Assembly: GCA_003443635.1 (NCBI GenBank)
Contig: CP031964.1
Location: 652,321-716,320 of the forward strand
From: Flavobacteriaceae bacterium
GTDB lineage: Bacteria; Bacteroidota; Bacteroidia; Flavobacteriales; Flavobacteriaceae
Reading direction: 5' to 3'
DNA: 64,000 nt
The position numbers and the translations under genes are program-made. The notes under the pieces are model-generated. The model was not told the DNA's origin. It did no database searches and saw only the letters and a program-made list of their open reading frames with translations. Positions 38,782 to 46,050 of the stretch are shown piece after piece (within the stretch, counting starts at the first letter, position 1; the number at the start of each line of letters is the position of its first letter).

Positions 38782-38807
38782 AACAAACAATATAAAATTA
38801 TAGAATA

Positions 38808-40022
38808 ATGATTTTAGAAATGAAAGTTCCTTCACCAGGGGAGTCAATTACAGAAGTTGAAATTGCAGAATGGTTAGTGCAAGATGGGGATTATGTAGAA
38901 AAAGATCAAGCTATAGCTGAGGTTGATAGTGATAAAGCGACTCTTGAACTTCCAGCGGAAGCTAGTGGAACAATTACACTCAAAGCTGAAGAAGGAGATG
39001 CAGTAGAGGTTGGAGCAATAGTATGCTTAATAGATACAAGTGCTGCCAAACCACAAGCAGGAGAAGCATCAGTTAAAGAAGAACAAAAAGAAACTCCTAA
39101 AGCAGAACTTCCAAAAACTACTCCTATTGTAGAAACTAAGACTTATGCGAGCGGTACAGCTAGTCCAGCAGCTAAAAAGATTTTAGATGAAAAAGGAATA
39201 TCTACAAGTGAAGTTTTAGGAACTGGAGTTGATGGTAGAATTACAAAAGAAGATGCTGTTCAAGCAATACCTTCTATGGGATCACCTACTGGTGGAAGTA
39301 GAGGAACTTCAAGAAGTAAAATGTCAATGTTGCGTCGTAAAGTTGCAGAACGTCTAGTTGAAGCTAAAAATACAACAGCAATGTTAACGACCTTTAATGA
39401 GGTGGATATGTCTCCAATATTTGAACTTCGTAAAGAATATAAAGAAGTGTTTAAAGCGAAACATGGTGTTGGTTTAGGATTTATGAGTTTCTTTACTTTG
39501 GCAGTAGTTAGAGCATTAAAACTATACCCAGCAGTAAATTCTATGATAGATGGTAAAGAAATGCTAACTTATGATTTTGTTGATGTTAGTATTGCTGTAT
39601 CTGGACCAAAGGGATTAATGGTACCAGTAATTAGAAATGCAGAAAATTTAACATTTAGAGGTGTAGAGGCTGAAGTAAAACGTTTAGCAATTCGTGCACG
39701 TGATGGGCAAATTACTGTAGATGAAATGACAGGAGGCACTTTTACGATTTCTAATGGTGGTGTATTTGGTAGTATGCTATCTACTCCAATCATTAATCCA
39801 CCGCAAAGCGGTATTTTAGGAATGCATAATATTGTTGAGAGACCAGTTGCTATAGATGGACAAGTAGTAATAAGACCTATTATGTATGTTGCTTTATCTT
39901 ATGATCATAGAATTATTGATGGTAAAGAAAGTGTAGGGTTTTTAGTAGCTGTAAAAGAAGCTTTAGAGAATCCTCAAGAATTATTAATGGATAATGACAT
40001 TAAAAAAGCTTTAGAATTATAA
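38808..40022 (+). CDS. sucB: 2-oxoglutarate dehydrogenase E2 (dihydrolipoyl succinyltransferase)
   Basis: A 404-residue E2 with one lipoyl domain (residues 1-76; lipoylated Lys43 in [14 protein letters not shown]) and a Glu/Lys/Pro-rich linker. A peripheral subunit-binding domain follows (about 115-150: [33 protein letters not shown]), then the catalytic acyltransferase domain with the His-Asp motif [16 protein letters not shown] near the end. It transfers the succinyl group from E1 to CoA. It is co-transcribed with sucA. Confidence 0.95.
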   Translation: MILEMKVPSPGESITEVEIAEWLVQDGDYVEKDQAIAEVDSDKATLELPAEASGTITLKAEEGDAVEVGAIVCLIDTSAAKPQAGEASVKEEQKETPKAELPKTTPIVETKTYASGTASPAAKKILDEKGISTSEVLGTGVDGRITKEDAVQAIPSMGSPTGGSRGTSRSKMSMLRRKVAERLVEAKNTTAMLTTFNEVDMSPIFELRKEYKEVFKAKHGVGLGFMSFFTLAVVRALKLYPAVNSMIDGKEMLTYDFVDVSIAVSGPKGLMVPVIRNAENLTFRGVEAEVKRLAIRARDGQITVDEMTGGTFTISNGGVFGSMLSTPIINPPQSGILGMHNIVERPVAIDGQVVIRPIMYVALSYDHRIIDGKESVGFLVAVKEALENPQELLMDNDIKKALEL

Positions 40023-40043
40023 AACATAAAATTTTAGATGATC

Positions 40044-40073
40044 AAAAAGGCGTAATTTAATTACGCCTTTTTT
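40044..40073. terminator. bidirectional terminator between sucB and a small membrane-peptide gene
   Basis: GGCGTAAT (40049-40056) pairs with ATTACGCC (40060-40067), with an A run before and a T run after. It serves sucB on the plus strand and the small minus-strand gene that ends at 40076. Confidence 0.88.
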
Positions 40074-40075
40074 AT

Positions 40076-40177
40076 TCATAATAAACTAACTAAAATATTA
40101 AAAGAAATTACAATTATAACAATTGTAATTAGTCCAATTAATAATACCTTGTTTTTTAAAGTATTTTTATCTTCCAT
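40076..40177 (-). CDS. small single-pass membrane peptide (33 residues)
   Basis: This short frame on the minus strand runs from ATG (40177) to TGA (40076). Eleven mostly charged or polar residues (MEDKNTLKNKV) precede one uninterrupted hydrophobic helix of about 21 residues (LLIGLITIVIIVISFNILVSLL). This is exactly the layout of a single-pass membrane microprotein with its N-terminus in the cytosol. It has its own boundaries: a minus-strand terminator just upstream at 40211-40246 and the bidirectional terminator directly after its stop. A one-mismatch -7 element (minus-strand TATTTTTC, 40203-40196) lies 18 nt before the ATG. I do not recognise a family. Confidence 0.6.
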   Translation of the reverse strand: MEDKNTLKNKVLLIGLITIVIIVISFNILVSLL

Positions 40178-40210
40178 TAATGGTTATATGCTGTTGAAAA
40201 ATAACTACCA

Positions 40211-40246
40211 AAAAGAAAAAACCCCGAGCCCTACCTCAGGGTTTTT
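40211..40246 (-). terminator. minus-strand intrinsic terminator
   Basis: On the minus strand CCCTGAG (40241-40235), loop GTAGGG, CTCGGGG (40228-40222), then TTTTTT. All seven pairs form on this strand (one U-G wobble), whereas the plus strand would have a C-A mismatch, so the terminator faces left. Confidence 0.78.
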
Positions 40247-40317
40247 ATATCCCTCTTTATTTAAAAGATAATTAATTAATAGCTATGTAAATATCATCAT
40301 TAAAGTAATACCAAACA

Positions 40318-40335
40318 ATACGTAGGGCTACGTAT
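40318..40335. promoter_or_regulatory. 18-bp palindrome, possible binding site of the adjacent NarL-type regulator
   Basis: ATACGTAG-GG-CTACGTAT is a perfect 8-bp inverted repeat with a 2-nt centre. Short TAC...GTA palindromes are the usual kind of target for LuxR/NarL DNA-binding domains, and such a regulator is encoded 128 bp away. Confidence 0.35.
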
Positions 40336-40375
40336 ATGTTATTTTTTTAATTTTAAAGTATTGATAGTCAATTGT

Positions 40376-40413
40376 TTAAATTTTAGTTTTTTTTCAAAAA
40401 AACTAAAATTTAA
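40376..40413. repeat. 18-bp perfect inverted repeat (AT-only stem except one G-C)
   Basis: TTAAATTTTAGTTTTTTT (40376-40393) and its exact complement (40396-40413) are separated by TC. It lies 50 nt after the response-regulator stop and may end or protect that transcript. Confidence 0.7.
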
Positions 40414-40462
40414 GGTTTTATAGTATTAAATTTTTGAATAAGAGTTAAATTAAAGTATAAAA

Positions 40463-41086
40463 CTAAAAGAAATCTTGATTTTCTTTTGCCCAAATAAGAA
40501 GTGTATTCGGTTTATGAGTAAGGTTTAATTTTTTTATAATATTACTTCTATGTTTTTCAATAGTTCTAATAGAAACTTCTTGAAGTTCTGCAATCTCTGC
40601 TGCAGTTTGGTTTTTAGAGATTAATTCTATTATCCTTTTTTCAGTTCCGGTTAAGAGCTCAAAACCTTTAGGGATGTTAAGGGATTCTAAATGTTTCATA
40701 AGCTCTGGACTAAAATAGGGGGTGTCTAATAATATAGATTTAATACATTTTTCAATTTCAACCAGTGCAAATTCTTTTAAAATATACCCATAAACTCCTA
40801 AATTGATAGCTTCATAATAAAGTTCAGCACTTTTCTCAAAAGTGATTACAGCAATTTTTGTATTAATGCCTTTTACTTTACAAGCTTTAGCTATTTCTAA
40901 ACCGGTCATTAAAGGCATTCTAATATCAAGAATAGCAATATCTGGGCGGTGTTTTAATATGAGTTCGAAAGCAGCTTTACCATCTGTTGCGCTATCTATG
41001 ATATCAAATTTTTTTTCGATTAGAAAATCATGGAGACCTTTTAAAATGAGAGGATGGTCATCCGCGATAATTATGGATGGTTGCAT
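40463..41086 (-). CDS. NarL/LuxR-type response regulator
   Basis: A 207-residue two-domain regulator. The receiver domain (1-120) has the acidic pair at residues 9-10 (IIADDHP), the phospho-acceptor Asp54 (AILDIRMP), and a conserved Lys in GYILKEF. The C-terminal LuxR helix-turn-helix (about 142-200: LLTGTEKRIIELISKNQTAAEIAELQEVSIRTIEKHRSNIIKKL) binds DNA. No sensor kinase is adjacent, so its partner is elsewhere. The neighbouring gene on the same strand is the retropepsin-like protease, 20 nt upstream, so both are probably one transcript. Confidence 0.92.
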   Translation of the reverse strand: MQPSIIIADDHPLILKGLHDFLIEKKFDIIDSATDGKAAFELILKHRPDIAILDIRMPLMTGLEIAKACKVKGINTKIAVITFEKSAELYYEAINLGVYGYILKEFALVEIEKCIKSILLDTPYFSPELMKHLESLNIPKGFELLTGTEKRIIELISKNQTAAEIAELQEVSIRTIEKHRSNIIKKLNLTHKPNTLLIWAKENQDFF

Positions 41087-41106
41087 AGGGATGTATTAAT
41101 TTGCTA

Positions 41107-41541
41107 TTACGGCTTAAGATATAAATATTTTTTATGATAATCTATAATAGCCTTTCCTTTTTTTAAAATATCAGCTCCAATAATTCCATTAACAGAATCT
41201 GACCCGTGATTTGTTAGTGCTGTATTTACATGAACAAGATTAAATAAAACTAAAGTCACTTTTTCTTGTTTCCATTTACCAATAGTAATTTTGTTTTTTT
41301 TAGATACTTGCGTATGCATATCTGTAGCACCAGCTCCAGCAGCTTTAATTTTAGAATCTTGCACATTCAACTTAAAGTTTTCTATAGCTTCAAATCCAAC
41401 ACAAGAAGCAGAAGCTCCGGTATCTAATATAAAACGTCCTTTTGTACCATTGATAATAGCTTTTACTTCAAAATGATTGGTTTTAATAAGCTTTAATTTA
41501 ATTCTAATATATCCTTTCTCAGATAGAAAATCTTTTAACAC
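41107..41541 (-). CDS. retropepsin-like aspartic protease
   Basis: The catalytic signature is complete: FILDTGASAS with Asp40 in D-T-G-A, and the later flap and end motif NGIIGADILKKGKAIIDYHKKYLYL. This is a single-lobe retroviral-type aspartic protease fold (144 residues) that would work as a homodimer. The frame is open to a TTG at 41562, but a perfect -7 element (41567-41560 on the minus strand) overlaps that codon. The GTG at 41541, 18 nt downstream of the -7 element, is the better start. There is no signal peptide, so it acts in the cytosol. It precedes the response-regulator gene. The substrate is unknown. Confidence 0.8.
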   Translation of the reverse strand: MLKDFLSEKGYIRIKLKLIKTNHFEVKAIINGTKGRFILDTGASASCVGFEAIENFKLNVQDSKIKAAGAGATDMHTQVSKKNKITIGKWKQEKVTLVLFNLVHVNTALTNHGSDSVNGIIGADILKKGKAIIDYHKKYLYLKP

Positions 41542-41559
41542 GATTAATTTTATTTTTTT

Positions 41560-41567
41560 CAAATATA
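41560..41567 (-). promoter_or_regulatory. -7 promoter element for the protease-response regulator unit
   Basis: On the minus strand this reads TATATTTG, a perfect TAnnTTTG, 18 nt before the GTG at 41541. It decides the start codon of the protease gene and lies back-to-back with the tatD -7 element. Confidence 0.6.
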
Positions 41568-41579
41568 GGAATCAAAGCT

Positions 41580-41587
41580 TACTTTTG
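41580..41587 (+). promoter_or_regulatory. -7 promoter element for tatD, 4 nt before the ATG
   Basis: TACTTTTG is a perfect TAnnTTTG ending 4 nt before the ATG at 41592, the same geometry as at the polyprenyl synthase gene. Confidence 0.55.
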
Positions 41588-41591
41588 CTAG

Positions 41592-42359
41592 ATGATAATT
41601 ACAGATACTCACACTCATTTATATAGTGAAGCTTTTGATGAAGATAGAGATAAGATAATGGCCCGTGCTATTAAAGAAAATATAACACGTTTTTTTATCC
41701 CTGCAATCGATTCGACATATACAGAAGCCATGATGCAGTTGGAAAAAGATTATCCGGATAATGTATTTTTAATGACTGGATTACACCCCACACATGTTAA
41801 AGAAAACTATGAAGAGGAATTACACCACGTAGAAAACTTATTGACTAAACGCTCATTTATTGGAATTGGAGAAATAGGAATAGATTTGTACTGGGATAAA
41901 ACAACATTAGCAATCCAAAAAAGTGCATTTCGTCATCAAATACGATTAGCCAAAAAGTTTAAATTACCTATAGTTATACATTGTAGAAATGCTTTTGATG
42001 AAGTTTTTGAAGTGTTAGAGGAAGAAAAAGGAGAAGGGCTATTTGGGATTTTTCATTGTTTTACCGGAACAATTGAGCAAGCACATCAAGCAATCTCTTA
42101 TAATATGAAACTAGGGATTGGAGGAGTAGTAACTTTTAAAAATGGAAAAATAGATCAATTTTTAAATCAAATTGATTTGAAGCATATCGTTTTAGAAACA
42201 GATTCACCTTATTTAGCTCCAGTTCCATATAGAGGGAAAAGAAATGAAAGTAGTTATATAATTAATGTGTTAGAAAAGTTGTCCTATATATATAATTGCT
42301 CTAAAGAAAAAATTGCCGAAATTACCACGGCAAATTCAAAAACTGTATTTGGAATTTAA
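41592..42359 (+). CDS. tatD: TatD-family metal-dependent hydrolase (DNase)
   Basis: A 255-residue TIM-barrel amidohydrolase. Metal-binding signatures are THTHLY (His7, His9), GEIGIDLYW (Glu), PIVIHCRNAFDEV and IFHCFTGT (His residues), and ETDSPYLAP (Asp). Family members are Mg2+-dependent 3'-5' exonucleases or deoxyribonucleases involved in DNA repair or quality control. Substrate choice between TatD, YcfH and YjjV types is not decided by sequence. The asparaginase gene follows after 2 nt. Confidence 0.9.
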   Translation: MIITDTHTHLYSEAFDEDRDKIMARAIKENITRFFIPAIDSTYTEAMMQLEKDYPDNVFLMTGLHPTHVKENYEEELHHVENLLTKRSFIGIGEIGIDLYWDKTTLAIQKSAFRHQIRLAKKFKLPIVIHCRNAFDEVFEVLEEEKGEGLFGIFHCFTGTIEQAHQAISYNMKLGIGGVVTFKNGKIDQFLNQIDLKHIVLETDSPYLAPVPYRGKRNESSYIINVLEKLSYIYNCSKEKIAEITTANSKTVFGI

Positions 42360-42361
42360 TT

Positions 42362-43387
42362 ATGAGTAAATCAAACATCTTATTAATATATACTGGAGGT
42401 ACTATTGGTATGATAAAAGATTCGGGAACAGGAGCTTTACGTTCTTTTGATTTTGATAATTTATTATTAAAAATTCCTGAGTTAAAACTTTTAGACTGTA
42501 ACATTACAACGTTTTCGTTTAACGAGCCTATAGATTCTTCAAATATGAGCCCTGAATATTGGAAGGAGATAGCGGAAATTATTGAAAATAATTATAATAC
42601 CAGTGATGGCTTTGTAGTTTTACACGGAAGTGATACGATGAGTTATACAGCTTCAGCATTAAGTTTTATGTTAGAAAACTTGGCTAAACCTGTTGTATTT
42701 ACAGGATCTCAGTTGCCAATAGGAGATTTGCGTACCGATGCTAAAGAAAATTTAATTACATCTATACAAATAGCAGCATTACAGAAGAGAAATAAACCAG
42801 TTATTAGAGAAGTTGCTATATATTTTGAGTTTAAATTATATCGTGCGAATCGAACTACTAAAATAAATGCAGAACATTTTGAAGCATTTGCTTCACCTAA
42901 TTACCCAGCTCTAGTTGAGTCAGGTGTGCATTTAAAGATAAATGAAGATTATCTTTTTAAACCAAATACTAGAAAGAAATTAAAAGTTCATAAAAAATTA
43001 AATACCAATATTGTTATTGTTAAGCTCTTTCCTGGAATTTCTGAAACAATTATAAAAGCAATACTATCAATGCCAAAATTAGAAGGAGTAGTTTTGGAAA
43101 CTTTTGGAGCAGGTAATACAACAACAAGTAAATGGTTTGTAGATTTATTAAATAATGCTATAGAGAATGGTACACATATTGTGAATGTAACTCAATGTTC
43201 AGGAGGAAGTGTTATAATGGGGCAATATGAAACGAGTACGTTGTTAAAAAAAATAGGTGTAATTTCTGGAAATGATATTACTACTGAAGCAGCAATTACA
43301 AAATTGATGTACTTATTAAATGAGAATTTACCTAAAAAGACATTTAAAATTGCTTACGAAACAGCTCTAAGAGGAGAGTTGGGTTAA
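42362..43387 (+). CDS. ansA: type I L-asparaginase (cytosolic)
   Basis: A 341-residue amidohydrolase converting asparagine to aspartate and ammonia. The N-terminal nucleophile loop IYTGGTIGM (Thr in TGGTI) and the second catalytic motif VLHGSDTMSYTASALSFM are intact. There is no signal peptide, so it is the cytosolic type I enzyme. It follows tatD after 2 nt in the same direction. A hairpin without a T tail follows the stop. Confidence 0.93.
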   Translation: MSKSNILLIYTGGTIGMIKDSGTGALRSFDFDNLLLKIPELKLLDCNITTFSFNEPIDSSNMSPEYWKEIAEIIENNYNTSDGFVVLHGSDTMSYTASALSFMLENLAKPVVFTGSQLPIGDLRTDAKENLITSIQIAALQKRNKPVIREVAIYFEFKLYRANRTTKINAEHFEAFASPNYPALVESGVHLKINEDYLFKPNTRKKLKVHKKLNTNIVIVKLFPGISETIIKAILSMPKLEGVVLETFGAGNTTTSKWFVDLLNNAIENGTHIVNVTQCSGGSVIMGQYETSTLLKKIGVISGNDITTEAAITKLMYLLNENLPKKTFKIAYETALRGELG

Positions 43388-43432
43388 AATTAACAAACAA
43401 AATTTTAAGGATTAAACTTTTTTTTGTTAATT
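43388..43432 (+). terminator. hairpin after ansA (terminator-like)
   Basis: AATTAACAAA (43388-43397) is the exact complement of TTTGTTAATT (43423-43432). The stem is AT-rich and is followed by CCCCG rather than Ts, so classical intrinsic termination is uncertain. Confidence 0.45.
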
Positions 43433-43460
43433 CCCCGTCTGTAAAAAAAATTAGATTTAC

Positions 43461-43548
43461 AGAGAGGTGGCCGAGCGGTCGAAGGCGCACGCCTGGAAAG
43501 TGTGTATACGTTAAAAGCGTATCGAGGGTTCGAATCCCTTCCTCTCTG
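43461..43548 (+). tRNA. tRNA-Ser (anticodon GGA)
   Basis: A class II tRNA with long variable arm. Acceptor arms AGAGAGG (43461-43467) and CCTCTCT (43541-43547) pair, with discriminator G at 43548. The D-arm GCCGAGCGGTCGAAGGC, the anticodon loop CTGGAAA with GGA at 43495-43497, the variable stem TATACG...CGTAT, and the T-arm GAGGGTTCGAATCCCTT are all present. CCA is not encoded. It decodes UCC and UCU. Confidence 0.97.
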
Positions 43549-43625
43549 CTGAACATTTTGAGTTATAAATTATATTTTTTTTATATCTTTAACGCTTTAA
43601 CTAATTAAAATTAAGATTAAGAACA

Positions 43626-44396
43626 ATGAAAAGATTATTTTCTATTCTAGCCATCGCATTACTAATGGCATTCGGAAACGCAAATGCTACTAATGCGAAC
43701 ACAACTACAATTGTTAATACAGTTGTTAATACAACAATACAAGATGATGCTGCTCCAGCAGAATCTGTTGGATTTCATCAAGAATTAAAAAAGAGATTTA
43801 TTGAAGGAGGTCCTGGATTTATGGGTATTGTATTGTTATGTTTAATTCTAGGTTTAGCAATTGCTATTGAAAGAATTATCTTTTTAAACTTATCAACTAC
43901 AAACTCAAAAAAATTAACTCAAAATGTTGAAGACGCACTTTCTTCTGGAGGTGTTGAAGCAGCTAAAGAGGTTTGTAGAAATACAAAAGGTCCTGTAGCT
44001 TCTATTTTCTATCAAGGTTTAGATAGAGCAGAAGAAGATATTGATGCTGCCGAAAAAGCTGTTGTAGCTTATGGAGGTGTACAAATGGGACAATTAGAAA
44101 AGAATGTATCTTGGATATCATTGTTTATCGCATTAGCACCAATGTTAGGATTTATGGGAACAGTAATTGGTATGATCCAAGCATTCGATAAAATTGAAGC
44201 TGCAGGTGATATGCAACCTTCACTTGTTGCAGGTGGTATTAAAGTAGCACTTTTAACAACAGTATTTGGTTTAATTGTTGCAATTATTCTTCAAATATTT
44301 TATAACTATATCATTGCTAAAATTGATAGTATTGTAAATGATATGGAAGATGCATCTATTTCTTTGATGGATCTATTAGTAAAACACAAGAAGTAA
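43626..44396 (+). CDS. exbB: MotA/TolQ/ExbB-type proton channel subunit
   Basis: A 256-residue inner-membrane protein of the ExbB/TolQ family with a signal-like N-terminus (MKRLFSILAIALLMAFGNA) before the first core helix (GFMGIVLLCLILGLAIAIERIIFL). Two more helices follow: ISLFIALAPMLGFMGTVIGMIQAF and VALLTTVFGLIVAIILQIF. It forms the proton channel that powers TonB or gliding/T9SS-type machines. It begins a four-gene run with a 149-residue membrane protein and two ExbD proteins. A TTTG-N23-TATCTTTA near-consensus promoter lies upstream (43557-43591). It can energise the SusC transporter in this window. Confidence 0.92.
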   Translation: MKRLFSILAIALLMAFGNANATNANTTTIVNTVVNTTIQDDAAPAESVGFHQELKKRFIEGGPGFMGIVLLCLILGLAIAIERIIFLNLSTTNSKKLTQNVEDALSSGGVEAAKEVCRNTKGPVASIFYQGLDRAEEDIDAAEKAVVAYGGVQMGQLEKNVSWISLFIALAPMLGFMGTVIGMIQAFDKIEAAGDMQPSLVAGGIKVALLTTVFGLIVAIILQIFYNYIIAKIDSIVNDMEDASISLMDLLVKHKK

Positions 44397-44426
44397 TAAT
44401 TACACAATTTTAAATCATAAACGATT

Positions 44427-44876
44427 ATGAAATTACAAAAAATATTAACCATAGTAGCTGCAATTGTAGGCGTTCTAGCTATAATCTTTCTAGTTAGAAT
44501 AGTAGGAGCTGGTGATGATGCAATTGAAGCAGCTGCAGAAAATGGTGATACAAGTTTAATTAACCCATTTATGTTAATTGCTTATGTAGTATTAGGAATT
44601 ACTTTAGCTGCTGTAGTACTATTTAGTTTAATAAATATAGTATCTAATACAGCATCACTTAAAAGTACATTAATTGGTGTAGGAGCTTTTGCTTTGATTG
44701 CATTAATATGTTATTTTGGTTTCGCTAAAGGTGTAGAAACACCGTTAAGAGATGGTGGTATATTAACAGTTGGACAATCTCAACTAATTGGAGCTGGTTT
44801 ATACATGTTCTATGCGTTGGCAATTATTGCAGGAGGAGCCATGCTGTTTACAGGAGTTAAAAAAATGATTAAATAA
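44427..44876 (+). CDS. four-helix membrane protein of the ExbB-ExbD operon, function unknown
   Basis: A 149-residue protein with four hydrophobic segments (about 7-27, 46-68, 78-100 and 119-142). Acidic loops lie between the first two (GAGDDAIEAAAENGDT). It is encoded between exbB (30 nt upstream) and the first exbD (8 nt downstream), so it should be made with them and probably associates with the complex. I do not recognise a named family. Confidence 0.8.
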   Translation: MKLQKILTIVAAIVGVLAIIFLVRIVGAGDDAIEAAAENGDTSLINPFMLIAYVVLGITLAAVVLFSLINIVSNTASLKSTLIGVGAFALIALICYFGFAKGVETPLRDGGILTVGQSQLIGAGLYMFYALAIIAGGAMLFTGVKKMIK

Positions 44877-44884
44877 TTTAGATT

Positions 44885-45484
44885 ATGGCAAGAAGAGGTT
44901 CACCAGAAGTAAATGCTGGTTCTATGGCAGATATAGCCTTCTTATTATTAATATTCTTCTTGGTTACAACAACTATTGAATCGGATTCAGGATTAAATAG
45001 GAAGTTACCACCAATAGATGAAACTGAACCGCCCGTTATTAAGCAGAAAAATATTTTCACTGTATTAATGAATGGTAATGATCAGTTATTTGTAGAAGAT
45101 GAGTTGATGGAGATAAAAGATATTAGAGCTGCAGCTATCGAGTTTTTAGATAATGGAGCTGATGTTGATGCAGATGGAAACGCATGTGATTATTGTAAAG
45201 GAAAAAAAGACCCAACATCTTCAGATCACCCTAATAAGGCAATTATCTCTTTAAAAAATGAAAGAGAAACTAGTTACGGAGCTTTTATATCTGTTCAGAA
45301 TGAACTTTATGCTGCTTATAATGAGTTAAGAAATAGAAGAGCTCAGGAACTTTATGGGGAATCATTTATTCAAATGGAAAAAAACTATAAAGATGTAAAA
45401 TGGGTTGGGAATAAAGAAACTTTAAAAGAAAAAATTGAAAGGATAAAACTTGAATATCCTCAAAAGTTATCAGAAGTATTATAG
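44885..45484 (+). CDS. exbD: ExbD/TolR-family protein, first copy
   Basis: A 199-residue protein with one N-terminal membrane helix carrying the conserved proton-path Asp16 (GSMADIAFLLLIFFLVTT) and a larger than usual periplasmic domain. That domain includes an insert with two Cys residues (DGNACDYCKGKKD) about residues 96-105. ExbD works with ExbB to couple the proton gradient to TonB-like partners. The second ExbD follows after 24 nt, so the complex may be a heteromer. Confidence 0.92.
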   Translation: MARRGSPEVNAGSMADIAFLLLIFFLVTTTIESDSGLNRKLPPIDETEPPVIKQKNIFTVLMNGNDQLFVEDELMEIKDIRAAAIEFLDNGADVDADGNACDYCKGKKDPTSSDHPNKAIISLKNERETSYGAFISVQNELYAAYNELRNRRAQELYGESFIQMEKNYKDVKWVGNKETLKEKIERIKLEYPQKLSEVL

Positions 45485-45508
45485 TAATTTATAGAAAACA
45501 GATAAAAT

Positions 45509-45988
45509 ATGTCTAAATTTAAAAAGAAAAAAGGAGGAGAAATACCAGCAGTAAATACTGCATCCTTACCAGATATCGTTTTTATGTTGTTATTTTTCTT
45601 TATGGTTGCTACTGTGTTGAGAGAAGATACTCTTAAAATTGAAAATCAACTACCTTTTGCAGATCAGATTGAAAAACTAGATAAGAAAAATCCTGTAAGT
45701 TACATTTATATAGGAAAACCTAGTGAGAACTATAAACAATTTGGGAAAGAAGCTAGAATACAGCTTAATGATCAATTTGCTGCGGTAAAAGATGTTGTGC
45801 CATTTGTTAACGCAGAAAGAGCTTTGTTAAGAGAGGAATTAGTTCCATTTTTAACCATGTCTTTAAAAGTAGATCATAAATCTAATATGGGAATTGTAGG
45901 AGATGTAAAGCAAGAACTTAGAAAAGCTAACGCTTTAAAAATTAACTACACCACTAGACAAGGAGAATCTTCTAAAAATAATAATTAG
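45509..45988 (+). CDS. exbD: ExbD/TolR-family protein, second copy
   Basis: A 159-residue protein with a Lys-rich cytosolic start (MSKFKKKKGGEIPAVNTASL). One membrane helix carries Asp22 (PDIVFMLLFFFMVATV), followed by a periplasmic domain. It is the last gene of the exbB-hyp-exbD-exbD unit and is followed by a bidirectional terminator. Paired ExbD proteins are usual in Flavobacteriia. Confidence 0.92.
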   Translation: MSKFKKKKGGEIPAVNTASLPDIVFMLLFFFMVATVLREDTLKIENQLPFADQIEKLDKKNPVSYIYIGKPSENYKQFGKEARIQLNDQFAAVKDVVPFVNAERALLREELVPFLTMSLKVDHKSNMGIVGDVKQELRKANALKINYTTRQGESSKNNN

Positions 45989-46011
45989 AAAATTAATATT
46001 CGTCTTACATA

Positions 46012-46050
46012 AAAAGAAAAGAGCGTCCCCTAAGGATGCTCTTTTCTTTT
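46012..46050. terminator. bidirectional terminator between the ExbD operon and the PAP2-like gene
   Basis: AAAAGAAAAGAGCGTCC (46012-46028) pairs with GGATGCTCTTTTCTTTT (46034-46050) with one G-T pair. It lies between convergent genes. Confidence 0.88.

Larger units (their letters stand above)
40178..40462. other. intergenic region with three inverted repeats, no clear gene
   Basis: No frame longer than a few codons with coding character is seen here. It holds a minus-strand intrinsic terminator (40211-40246), a short GTA-type palindrome (40318-40335) and an 18-bp AT-only inverted repeat (40376-40413). Such an accumulation is compatible with a small RNA or a regulated 3' region of the response-regulator gene. 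Confidence 0.5.

Noticed and set aside
43452..43459. TAGATTTA directly before the tRNA as a -7 element
   Set aside because: One mismatch to the consensus and too close to the mature 5' end to leave any precursor leader.
43344..43556. 70-codon minus-strand frame across the tRNA region
   Set aside because: It is the antisense reading of tRNA-Ser(GGA) plus flanks, a well-known source of false protein entries; no start context or promoter supports it.
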